64,000 bases of DNA from Topomyia yanbarensis. Lineage: Eukaryota > Arthropoda > Insecta > Diptera > Culicidae. The stretch is taken from assembly GCF_030247195.1 (NCBI RefSeq), contig NC_080671.1, positions 87,356,370-87,420,369 of the forward strand. Direction: 5' to 3'. Below are positions 45,776-56,064 of this stretch, piece by piece (position 1 is the first letter of the stretch; the number at the start of each line of letters is the position of its first letter). The notes under the pieces are model-generated. The model was not told where the DNA came from. It saw nothing but the letters and a program-made list of their open reading frames with translations, and did not search any database. The position numbers and the translations under genes are program-made.

Positions 45776-46729
45776 AAACTACTTACCGAAACCACCATAT
45801 TGTTTATATTTATTTAAATCGGAAGTCGCCATCTTGATTCTCACAATGGGTGCAAACATTGATTCCCATAATTTACTGTTCAACCCCATTCCAAATAATA
45901 TTGTTGAGGTTCTAGAGAATTTATCTAAACCGGAACCGGAAGTCATCATGTTGGATTTCAAAATGGTTTGTTGAACATCGATTTCCATCATCTATTGGCC
46001 AACCCCATTCCGAAAATATCCATATTGTTGTGGTTTTAGATAATTTATCTAAATCGAATGTCGCCTTCTTCAATTTAAAAGTGGCTTCAGATATCGATTT
46101 CCGTTATCTACTCGTTAATCCCATTCCGAACATACCCATATGGATGAGGTTCTGTGCCTAGGTTCTAGTATCTTTTCTAAACCAGAAAATCATGCGGGAT
46201 TTCAAAATGGGCTTTTATACATCAATTTCCGTCATCTACTGGTCAATCTCATTCCGAAAATACTCTTATTGTTGAAATTCTAGAAAATTTATTTAAACCG
46301 GAAGCTTCAGACATCAATTTTCGTCATCTACCTACTCATCAACTCCTTTCCGAAAGTACCATATTGTTGAGATATTAGGAAATTTATCTAAACTAGATGT
46401 CGCCTTCTTGGATTGCAAAATGGCTTCAGACATCGATTTCCGCCATCCACTGTTCAATCTCAGTCCGAAAATTTCAATATTGCAGAGATTCTAGAGAATT
46501 AATCTAAACTGGAACCGGTAGGCATTATCTCGGATTTCAGAATAGATTTTTTTTGGGATATCGATTTTCGGTCAACCCAAGTCCCAAGTCAACCCATATT
46601 GTCGAGGTTCTAGAGAATTTATGTAAACCGGAAGTCGCCTTCTTGTATCTTAAAATGGCTTCAGGCATTGATTTTCGTCATCTTCCCGTCAGCACCATCC
46701 CGAAAGTAACTAATTTTAATTAGTATCAG

Positions 46730-47969
46730 ATAGCTAAAAATATATCAAATTGTATACTTCATGCTGTACAGTAAGTACTCAAACTTTTGTTACGAACCGG
46801 CTCGTAAAAAGAGTTTGTTATTCCTAAATTAGTCTGTAAAAAACTTCCGATAATTGAGTATTATTTAAAAAAAGATTTCATAAATGGAGGTTTCAGTTTA
46901 CTTCTAATCGTACAAGTTCTAACGTGGAATAGTTGTGTCTTTGTCACTTTCTCGAGATTAAGCGCCATTTTTAGTTTTAGTTTCTCCTCATTTACTATAG
47001 ATCTTCGGTGAGATTGTTTAAAGTCAATCGAAATTGTGTTTTCCTGTAGAACTGTGCCATTTTCTGTGGTTGGTTCATTTCGATGATACAATAGTTCGGA
47101 GACGATGATACAATACTGTTTGTGCACTGGTTAAAGAACAAAGCGATAAAGAGAATTCTTTGTTTGCTTTTCTGATATTTTTTTTCCTTTTTTGATAACA
47201 ACTAAGAGTGAGTCAATTTTCCGTTTTTTATGTGAGGGCCAAAACTAGCTCATTCAATGAGTTTCAACGTCGTAAAAAGCTTAGTGTGAAAGTTTACCGG
47301 ACTTAACTTTTTGTCGGTTCCGACAGCATGAAGTAACAAGTTGCTTTACGCTAGTCCGGACATGCCGTAGACTCTGGTGATTCGCATTTCTAATGCCAAA
47401 AGATGCTGACTCCTGCGGTAGCAGACAAAGGGTTAAGTCACTGGTAAACTCTAAGCTTGCTCATATGACCCTTTCCACGCTTTTCTAAAACTTTCCTCCT
47501 TCAACCCCTTGCTCTCCCTTGAGTACTATGGCTCTTAATATTGAAAAATATACTTTATTTTCCAGTCCCTTGCTAACTGAATGTCGTCAAAAACATAAAA
47601 ATAATCTGATATAGCTATGGAGCAGCGATTTTTAGCTTTTGTTATGTACGAGAAGAGAAGGTAAACTGGCAAATATATTGTTTGTTTTGATCAATAAACT
47701 CTACAACTTTATCGCAATTCTGACATACTGAATACTGCTATTTGCTGATGTAGCTTTTTCTTTTCCGTGTATGTGATATTTGATTTTGATTAAAATCGCG
47801 AGGCGGCTGTAGAATGATTATTTTAAGAAATCATGTTAATGCAATGGAATAATAGCTCATGTTGAGGAATGTAGTACCAAATTTTGGTCTTGCTTTTCTG
47901 AATATTGATAATATAGCTTTTATTGAAAGTAATTCAAAATAGTGTGGATTGCCTTATGCTCAGTAGAGT
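46730..47969. other. No recognisable gene
   Basis: AT-rich, unassigned, no supported exon or transposon ends. Confidence 0.5.
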
Positions 47970-48985
47970 GTAAAAAAAATGATTTTTTGAAAAATCTATC
48001 GGCCCTCCCATGAGTTGATTCCCAGTCCCATCAGGATTACATACTTACTTTAAATTTGAAGCAAATCGGACAAGTCTAACTACTGGATCAACGTGCCTGA
48101 AGTTTGTAAGGGATTTTTCGACAATTTACATGGAGAAAATCCACTAGCTCTAATTTTCACTGCTAGGTGGCACTGTATGCATCACATTATCACTATAAGT
48201 GAAAATAAGTAAGATATGTAATTAAATTGTCTACAACTTTGTCAAAGACTGCAAGTCAATCTGATTTTGTTAGAAGAAGTTATTAAACTTTTAACGAAGT
48301 TATGTCTACCTTTTTTCAGCTTTATTTTAACTATGTTAGTCCCATTTTCTTTTTTACATTTTAACGACATTCAATTAGCTAGAGATTACTGGGTAGGGAA
48401 AGTTATGAATATTCAGAGCCATAGTACTCAAGTAAGAGCTAGGATGTGAAGTATACAGTTCGGAAAACTAGAAGTGGCAGGGTCATTAGAACAGGCTTAA
48501 TATCTTACGGGCTTAACTTTTTTTTCTTCTGCTTATGAGGGTCGAGCTTAGGCAGCATAACTACGAATCACTCGAGTTCGCCAGCATGTCTCTTGGTAAA
48601 GACAGACTTGTCTCTCTTTACCGTGAGCACCGACCTCGGTTCACAACTCAAACATAATTTCGTTAAAAGTTCAATACTTTATTCTAGAGAAGCTGGATTG
48701 AGTTGCAGTTTTCGACAATGTTGTAAACAATTAAATTATTTTTCTTATTTTTACTTTCAGTGATAATTTGATGCATACAGTGCCACCTAGTGGTGAAAAT
48801 GCGATCTAGAGAGTATTCTCCATGAAAATTGTCGCAAAATATCATACAAACTTCAAGCACGTTGGTCCGGTGGCTAGCCTTGTCAGATTTGCTTCAAATT
48901 TGAAGTAAGTACTCTTGGTGGTACCAGAAATCGATTTATGGGTGGGCCGATGGAGGTCATTTTACTTCTTGTCACTTTAATGTAC
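47970..48985. mobile_element. ~1-kb element with ~320-bp inverted arms
   Basis: The left arm (47978-48310) and right arm (48651-48975) are inverted copies: GAAGCAAATCGGACAAGTCT, CAACGTGCCTGAAGTTTGTA, GGTGGCACTGTATGCATCA and ACTTTTAACGAAGTTATGT all have counterparts in the other arm. The interior (about 48456-48570) is related to 53925-54040. The solo arm at 5697-6035 belongs to the same family. No transposase frame. Outer boundaries are approximate. Confidence 0.78.
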
Positions 48986-49695
48986 CGTCTTAAACAAACA
49001 TTAACAATCTCATCCCAAACATACCTGCAAAATATTATTGGAATCTAGCGTAAAATTACTGCAAATTAAATCGTTTCATCTCGACAAAAATGCTAATTAC
49101 ACACCCATCTCACCGCACACCGCATTCCGGAAAAGATCCGAGTTTTCTTTTAAAACTGCTCCCTTTATTGTCCTAACCAAAGCCGATTACCATACTAATG
49201 AGCCATTAGCCTACAAATGGTCCTGAAAGATGCACCATTCGCTGGCGGCAGCATCTGTCACCGTTTACCTCAGCACCACGTGCGGAAGATCTTCCTGTTT
49301 CCTTTACGTACATATACCTATCGCAGCTAGTGGAAACAACAATCGAATCGTAAAAGTTAAACTTTCCTTTGAAACCCCAAACGGGTACTCGAAAACCATA
49401 AAGTTTATTGTCTAATTTCCTTCCTTGTTTTCTCTTCCCAATGTTATTTCAGGACGCGCTACATCCTCGCCCGAGACCCTTCCGCATATGGCACAAACCA
49501 TCGAATGTCTCAGCCGGTGGAAAGCGAGAAAAAACAACATCTCAAGAATCGGAAAGGCTACCAACATACAAACAACACTGATAGTCAAGCGTCTTCGGGA
49601 CAGCATCATCTTCTTCTACAAAGGGGGAAACGGTTTTTAAGGATAGCAAGTTCCCGTCGTCGGTTCCGTCAACTGTAACATCATAAATTTGAATA

Positions 49696-49703
49696 TAAAA
49701 GCG
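49696..49703 (+). promoter_or_regulatory. Possible TATA box
   Basis: TATAAAAG lies about 840 bp upstream of the ATG at 50538. An initiation site would be expected near 49726. No clear insect TCAGT initiator is at the right distance, so this may be chance. Confidence 0.25.
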
Positions 49704-50537
49704 CTCAGGAATCGCTTCCAGCTTGCGCCTGCAGCGAGTTGTTGTAAACTAATTACATAATTGAAGAATGCTTACTTTGTCGGTTGGTGCTGAGCTCGAG
49801 AAAGTGTTAAAAGGATTCGTCGTGATTTAGTGCTGGCTGGTAGAATAAATATCAGCTTGGGAAATTCTGGCGAGGCGAAAAGTCAACCTCGATAGGACAC
49901 TACCCACAATGGAGATGCAAATGGGACGAGAATAAACTATCAAAGATTATAGGAAAGGAGTACAAAAGCAATTAAAGGAATTGGATTTTTTTGTTCGTCG
50001 CCCTCGAAGAAATAGAAGAAACAAACGACCTTTTTTCTTACGGTTTGCTGAAATCGAAGACAGTGAAGCACGTGCTTGAGCTGTCTGTCGAACGGGGGAA
50101 AAGCAGTGCCAAACGGTACAATTAAAAGTAGTCCCGGGGCTTAGGTGGAAGGCTCAGAAATTATGTGATTTGCTGCTATTGAATCTGGCCGGAGCAAAAA
50201 GCGCGGACTGAAAGACAATCACGGCGAATGCACTTGAGCAAATTGAAAACAACGACGATTTGACCTTTTCTTGCCGCGGAATATTTCAGACTTTGGCGCG
50301 AGGAACGAACGCGATGTTGTAGCAGCAAGAAATGACTATTCGTGGTGATTAATTTTTGATATCGAATTGTTTAGGCGAGTGGAAAATTGAAAAGACTGTG
50401 GATTTTCCCCCGGGGGGAAATCGCTCGTGACAGGGTGCGAAAGGAAAACTGCTTGTGAGAAATTGCTAATTCGTGTAAATATTTGAGAACCATCGTGTTC
50501 CGAAGCTGGGAGAAAAGGACATTCAACAAAGGCCAGA

Positions 50538-50604
50538 ATGGAGCTTCTTCCGGGAACGATAGTAACGATTCTAATCGCGACAGCGATTATCAACATAGCT
50601 AAAG
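50538..50604 (+). CDS. First coding exon of a secreted or membrane protein (partial)
   Basis: The ATG at 50538 is followed by G in a reasonable initiation context (CCAGAATGG). The 22 codons form a short acidic start (MELL) and a long hydrophobic core (IVTILIATAIINIA) ending AK, which fits a signal peptide or signal anchor. The exon ends one base into the next codon (phase 1) at a consensus GTAAGT donor. A phase-1 intron right after a signal peptide is common in insect cell-surface and extracellular proteins, for example immunoglobulin-domain families, but this exon alone cannot identify the family. No next exon was recognised in the remaining 13.4 kb, so the intron probably extends past the window. 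This is the best host gene evidence here, though cDNA support is unseen. Confidence 0.6.
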
Positions 50605-52250
50605 GTAAGTTTTCTCGCTAAATACTTCATGGAATCGAACTCATTTCGGGGTGGTGCTGGGTTGATGTTCTACCCCCAAGCAGATATGACAGTAGAATTG
50701 ACACGACGACGGACTGTGGAAGACAGCCCGGACAGACATGTTCCATTCATAATGGATAGAAAAATAATCCTTCAATCAATTACCGGACGGATATCCTTTT
50801 ACTTCTACCATTCTTGGCGATGGGCATCTGGGTACCGCCCGCTTTACACCCTTCAGCAGTTTTTGAACTGAAACTTTCGAGATCGAATCCGGGATGGACG
50901 TGATTATGGCGGACGGGTTGTTTTCGTTATCGAGTATACCGTGGCTGTCTTACTAGGGGAACGATGACGGGTTTAATTAGAAATTTTCTATCGACAGGTT
51001 CAAGAAGGCCTATAGTTATATGAATTACGATGTTTTCTTCACGTTGGGTACCTCTCATGGGAATCGAGTCTATCTGACACAAAGATGCCGTTAGCTGGTT
51101 CGAAATAAGCTTGTAGCATAATAACTAATGACTGTATCGCAGCGTGAAGCGTTTTATAACTCAGACAAATTATAAACTACACGAATAGAATGTACAACAA
51201 TCATTGGAAAACATTCATTATTAAAATACTCCTACATTAGAATACTTCTAATGTTTCAAACTGGGGTTCCGTTTCAAAAATTTCTGCTGAGATATTTTCC
51301 CAGTTTATAAATGCGAATAATTTCCGTTGTACTGACCGAAATCGTGATATTTTGCACCATCTGAACGAAAATATCTGCAGGTATTTTGTATTCGTTTTCG
51401 CAAAATGTACGGCTACTATAAATAAAGCAAAATGGATTTTCAGAAAACCTTTCGAAAACGACGAGGAAAATGCAAAATTTGCAAGTCTATGCCAGGCAGA
51501 TCCATCAATAGGTAGCATCTAAGCGTTTCATCATACACGGGAAGGATTTTTATAGAGATTACGCGCGTTCGTTTTATATCAGTCGCTGCTCACATGCTAA
51601 TCGAGCAACATTTTGACTGTATTGTCCGTACGGTACAATATAAGCGGTAGAAGTTATGGCTTTTTGGTAACGTTGGCATTTCCCCACACTCGCACCTAAG
51701 TGACTCAATGAAATACGGGTAGTTTACAAATAGAGGCACCACGTGTACGTTTCAATCATTCGTCGTTTGAATGCCAAACGAGCAACATCATGACTAAATC
51801 GTCCGAACGGTACAATCGTTCATGTACATGCAGGGTTTCGGGTCGCACGGCGGGGTGGAGAGCACGCGATAGACTTTGCACACAGCAGGGAAACGGGTGC
51901 AAGTTTTACACGGTTTAACTATGTGCGAGTTGATGCCGCCTATGCCGAAAAACAATAGCGTCTACTAAGGGGTTACGGCAGTGGTGGTATTGACACAGCA
52001 GGATCGCTTGGGTCTTGTAACTGTTTGCTTGCTGTGTGATATATTTGTTAAATTTAAGAAAAATCAATTGAATCTTTGAAAACTAAACTGTATGTTTTCG
52101 TCACATCAGGATTGAGTTCAACACTGCACGGTGCAACGTGTGTGTGTTGTTTGTGAGCTTCGTTGAGATAAAATAATTTATTTTTCTCCCTGTATGTGTG
52201 TTGGGTTGATGCGGGTGAAATTCTCTTGCCAACATGTTTTCGGCTGTTTG
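50605..52250. other. Probable intron sequence; no other feature
   Basis: Begins with the donor GTAAGT. I see no paired transposon ends. A 37-bp motif is repeated 177 bp apart near 51.6 and 51.8 kb. Confidence 0.4.
51603..51816. repeat. Diverged 37-bp direct repeat, 177 bp apart
   Basis: GAGCAACATTTTGACTGTAT then TGTCCGTACGGTACAAT (51603-51639) and GAGCAACATCATGACTAAAT then CGTCCGAACGGTACAAT (51780-51816) match at about 31 of 37 positions. Confidence 0.75.
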
Positions 52251-52261
52251 TAGGTGCACAG

Positions 52262-53783
52262 AGTGATTTTGCCGTTGACATCTCTATTCAACAATTACTT
52301 TAGGCAGTGTTGTTATCCTTCCAGCTGGAAAAAAAAGTTATGTTTCTTGAATACAAAAAAGGAGATCGGCGAAATATGGAAAATTACAGAGGAATTACAT
52401 CGTTGTGTGCCTGTTCCAATGTTTTTGAGATCATAATGAACGATGTGTTCTCCGCATCCTGCCAAAACTACATTTCTCCTGATCAACATGGATTCATTCG
52501 TTTCATTCTCCTTGCGTAACATGGACGCTGGTGCTCAGATCGATACTGTTTATATCGACTTGAAATCAGCTTTTGACGAAGTTGATCACGCAATACTTCT
52601 GGTTCGGTTGAAATTAATAGGAGTGTCATATGATCTGATTCGTTGGCTAGAATCATATCTGAGAGATCGATCGCTTGTAGCAAAAATTGGATGTGTGTTC
52701 TCTGACCCATTTTCGAACAACTCGGGTGTTCCCCAGGGAAATAATTTGGACCCCATCTTTTGCGCACTCTTTATCAATGATCTAGCTACAGTATTATCAC
52801 CGGGATGTTGTATATTCTACGCTGATGACGTTAAATTATACATGATCGTCAAGTACATCAGGGATTGCTTAGCTTTGCAACAGCTCTTGGACACTTTCAG
52901 TGACTTGTGCTCCTTAAACTCGCTTACAATTAGTATTCACTAGTGCAGTGTAATATTGTATTATCGCAAGCACAAGCCAATTTCATACGACTACTGTATT
53001 CGAGATCAGAATTTTGAGCGTGTACTACAAGTGCGTGACCTTGGAGTCACTTTGGATTCTGTACTCACTTTCCGATCTCATTTCATATTATTAACAAGAC
53101 AAACCGCCAGATGGGATTCATGTTAAAAATTTGTAATGAATTTAATGACCCTCTCTGTCTCCGCTCACTATACTGTGCATTGGTACGGTCGATCCTACAA
53201 TCTAACTCCATGGTATGGTGTCCGTATCAGCAACATGGATAGCATGAATCGAAGCAATTCAAAGAAAATTCGTTCGTTAATCTTCCACCATACGAAGATC
53301 GCTGTAGATTATTAGGTTTTCACACGCTTGAAACGAGAAGAAGTGGCTAAGATTCTTCTAGGAGTGTTTGATACGCCGGAATTATTGGATCAACTACACA
53401 TATATGCACCGGAATGTGTGCACCGTCAACGAAGCTTTTTGCTGTTGAAACGTAGGAACTCCCTGTAAGGTGGTCATGATACGATTCGCTTCATGTCTGC
53501 CGCATTTAGCGAAGTGTTTGCGGATTTCGATTCCAACGTGTTATCTACTACCTTCAAGAACCGTCTATTAAGCAATTTCTGACTTGCCAGATATCTACGG
53601 ACGACATTTCAGTCTGTATTTTCATCTGCTGCTCATTTTTATATTGTTAGATTTGATTAATGTATTAGTTTGTTTTTGTTATATTTTCTTTCTCTATTTA
53701 TTGTTAAGTTCTGTATTGTGTATTAAGTTGAAAAGATATGAGTTTTTTAATGCCAGTCGAACATGTGTGATGGTTTATCACTA
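52262..53783 (+). pseudogene. Jockey-like LINE ORF2 remnant (RT and C-terminal region)
   Basis: On the + strand, ENYRGITSLCACSNVFE, NYISPDQHGF, IDLKSAFDEVDHAIL, NNSGVPQGNNLDPIF and CCIFYADDVKLYMIV are reverse transcriptase blocks in order, including the F/YADD catalytic box. The open run 52443-52943 keeps these in frame. After a stop at 52941, decayed sequence shows ERVLQVRDLGVTLDS, ALVRSILQSNSMVWCPYQQ and LPPYEDRCRLLGFHTL, the Jockey post-RT region. Several frameshifts and stops make it inactive. The endonuclease and ORF1 are absent. It lies in the predicted intron, in the same orientation as the candidate gene. Confidence 0.88.
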
Positions 53784-53924
53784 AGACACCTGTCAACATG
53801 TTTCTGTAGGTGTTTCTTAAGCACGGGCGGACTAAACCGGATTTGCACCTGCTGAAATCCTGAAGGGATGTTGGTTGAAGATTTTGGTGGGGGAGGAGAT
53901 GGAGCTATGTTAGAGCAGTTTCAG

Positions 53925-54130
53925 TTTGTTTCAAAAAGTTGCGAATATACAGATCGGAGAACTAGGGAGAAGTAGGGTCACTAGAAACAGGCTTCAAATC
54001 TTACGGACTAATCTTTTGTCTTCTGCTGGTAGGGGTCGAGCTTAGGCAGAGACATGTTGATAGACTTGAGCTACGAATCGCTCAAGTCTATCAACATGTC
54101 TCGCACATGTTGCTACCAGCAGTAGTAGCA
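53925..54130. repeat. Relative of the interior of the 48-kb inverted-repeat element
   Basis: Shares AGGGTCA(C/T)TAGAAACAGGCTT-like, ATCTTACGG and GGGTCGAGCTTAGGCAG with 48456-48570. The 320-bp arms are not seen around it, so it is a fragment or a central piece of that family. Confidence 0.7.
54022..54124. repeat. Long hairpin with a perfect 22-bp inner stem
   Basis: The inner stem AGACATGTTGATAGACTTGA plus GC (54050-54071) is matched exactly by its reverse complement at 54080-54101 around an 8-nt loop. An outer pair, CTGCTGGTAG (about 54022-54031) and CTACCAGCAG (about 54113-54122), extends it across an internal bulge. It lies in the repeat above. Its size resembles a small-RNA precursor, but the transposon context makes a structural repeat more likely. 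Confidence 0.85.
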
Positions 54131-54928
54131 GCGTCCTTATTTTTATGGGGGTACTCCAATTTAAGGAAATTTTTTTATTTTTCCTTTTTTAGTTCATAAT
54201 ATTTTTTCTTCTGTAACTATATATATAGCAGTTAATTTGGAGTAACTTTGCTGCAGATACTAATCTGTATATTTTTGTGGGCTTTTGTTTTTTAAGACGA
54301 TTTTTCCAAAATTATTTAACTTTGTGAACCAATATTAAACGCGATTAAATGTGTTGTAATGTATCGTGTTAGTGGGTGAAAGATAACGGTCGGGACTTTT
54401 TGGGCACTTAATTTTCCTTGCATTGTAGTATTCCCAATACTCCGCTTAAAAATTTGTTTTTATTTCCAAATCTTGTAATTCAAATAAATTAGTGTGTTCA
54501 GCAAAATGATTGTATTTTATAGTGTCTGAAATTTTATTGAAGATACCTATGTGATACAAATTGATTGCAATATACGGATATATATCCCACAAATAGATTA
54601 ATAGGCAAATAGTATTTTAAGATAAATTTTTCTAAATTAACTGTCATAAAAGGTTGTGGAAGAAACAATAAATTTTATTGTTTAATAAAAAGTTTTCTAA
54701 AGGTAGGAGTTGAGTAGAGTAGGGCAAGTGGTTCAGTTTTTTTGGCGAGATCGTGCGATGGTATTTTTACATTGATTTTGACAAACAAGCACTCGTTGGA
54801 ACGGTTATACACCTGGCAACGTTTTGGCAATAATGTTTTTATGCCTGGCTAAGCATTTTTTAATCTAAATCTAATAAGATGAAGATACTTTTTTCGATGT
54901 TTTTAAAATCTGGGGGTACGATTCGAGG
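54131..54928. other. No recognisable gene
   Basis: AT-rich, unassigned. Confidence 0.5.
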
Positions 54929-54932
54929 TTAA

Positions 54933-55048
54933 CCTTCCGGCAGTCGCGTTAGTGCACTGAGTGCACGATGGTCTGAAAATCTAGCGAAATCGTCTTAGGA
55001 CACCAGCAGCTGCTCGGTCAGTGAGCCATAAGCGCGACTTTCGTAGGG
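54933..55048. mobile_element. TTAA-flanked MITE, 116 bp (piggyBac-like)
   Basis: TTAA at 54929-54932 and 55049-55052 flank inverted ends CCTTCCGGCAGTCGCG and CCCTACGAAAGTCGCGC. Further inverted words TTAGTGCACTGA and TTATGGCTCACTGA follow. The ends are less perfect than in the 8.5-kb element, so it is older. Confidence 0.75.
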
Positions 55049-55052
55049 TTAA

Positions 55053-55904
55053 ATAAAACAATGTACACGCCTTTCATTTGAAGAGTATGAATACTGCAGA
55101 TTATTTAAAAATTAATAACTCAAATAATTCATGCAATCCATTGACGTCATTCAGGTAAGAAAATGAGGAATTGGCAAATGATGTGAAAAATCAAATCACG
55201 GAAGGAAATATTGAAAAAAATATTTAAAAACCATGTTTTTCCGCAGCAGCGTCTATCTTTGTACTTACGAATAACTTCTTCGGTGTCCTCGTCGTCGCCA
55301 GAGTGTGGAATTAAAGTTGTGCATTCCGGCTCGCGTGATTACTTAGCTGCGCGACGAGCGCATTTGCGTTTCGGAGCATTTTTGGGATTCATTTTCCTTC
55401 TCTTTTTCGATCATGTCTTTTCGATTGTTTACTTCAACAAAACCTCAAATTATTATATTGTTAACTCACGCGAAATATCTGACGCTGTTTCATTGCTAAC
55501 GAGCACTTTCCAATAACACGAACACTTAATGTTCTGAACGGAACCTTGAATTGTTTAGAGGCTGATCGAATACTGGCGCCATCTTGAACAGAGGCAATTG
55601 TGTTCGTTATGCCCTCGTCACTTCGTTTTGGCCTTTTTTGCACGAAATTACACTCAATTTTCCTGTCCAAATAGGTCAAATGTACATTATAGTAGTGACT
55701 TATAGTGTCCCCAAACGGCTGACCTATCATGTCCCTAAACGTATGTTTTATGTTGATGTCCGTATTTAGTTCAAAAACAAAATTATCGAAAACCCTACCC
55801 AAAACTCGTATTCAGCATTAATTTTTACGTAAGAAAAAACTCGCTTGACATTTTTTTACACTGGTTGAATAAATAGTACTGAGCGAACAAAAGATAACAC
55901 AGAA
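55053..55904. other. No recognisable gene
   Basis: Unassigned. The minus-strand open frame 55461-55802 (113 codons) includes KSDEGITNTIASVQDGASI-like residues reminiscent of helix-turn-helix starts in Tc1/pogo-type transposases (for example Q-D-G-A-S-I-R-S-A-S), but it is too short to confirm. Confidence 0.35.
55461..55700 (-). pseudogene. Possible transposase-like helix-turn-helix fragment
   Basis: The minus-strand frame contains NTIASVQDGASIRSASKQFK and VPFRTLSVRVIGK, which resembles the N-terminal helix-turn-helix of pogo/Tigger-type (psq-like) transposases, where a block of the kind A-x-x-A-V-x-x-G-x-S-x-R-x-A-A-x-x-F-x-V-P is typical. Such domains bind the transposon ends in DNA. No DDE catalytic domain follows. 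The call rests on a short motif only, and the same motif occurs in host BTB-psq proteins. Confidence 0.45.
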
Positions 55905-56064
55905 GCGTTTACACGAAAACATAATCGTACATATTTTACAGTTTTTCTAATGTAGAAAATTCTCAGAAATCTAACGGAATATTTGCGATAGTTGTCCGAA
56001 TGCGAGAAGTTGGGGTTATAGCGCCTTTTGTTATTCATATTTAATTTTATCATTTTCTCGTGTA

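Larger units (their letters stand above)
43915..46725. repeat. Diverged tandem array, ~120-bp unit, split by a LINE
   Basis: A consensus around CGGAAGTCGCCATCTTG(G/A)ATT, TCAAAATGGCTTCAGACATC, GATTTCCGTCATCTACT and CCCATTCCGAAAATA, then CATATTGTTGAGGTTCTAGA, recurs about every 110-130 bp from 43.9 to 46.7 kb (for example 44401, 44514, 44997, 45824, 45942, 46060, 46190, 46402, 46520, 46630). Copies vary by many substitutions and indels, so the array is old. It is interrupted by a LINE fragment (45058-45775) and contains a long inverted repeat at its left end. Open frames in it (such as 44231-44599) are not genes. Confidence 0.85.
49453..50604 (+). other. Candidate exon: long 5' UTR plus first coding segment
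   Basis: A strong splice acceptor, TTTCTCTTCCCAATGTTATTTCAG, ends at 49452, and a strong donor, AAAG|GTAAGT, begins at 50605. The ~1.15 kb between has few transposon phrases and is more GC-balanced than its surroundings. Its only convincing coding part is the last 67 nt (50538-50604). Several short upstream ATGs are present, so if this is all one exon the UTR would be heavily loaded with uORFs. Alternatively transcription may start inside it, downstream of TATAAAAG at 49696. Confidence 0.55.

Noticed and set aside
54441..54700. Possible LINE 3' continuation
   Set aside because: AT-rich and without any recognised motif. Similarity to LINE tails is only compositional.
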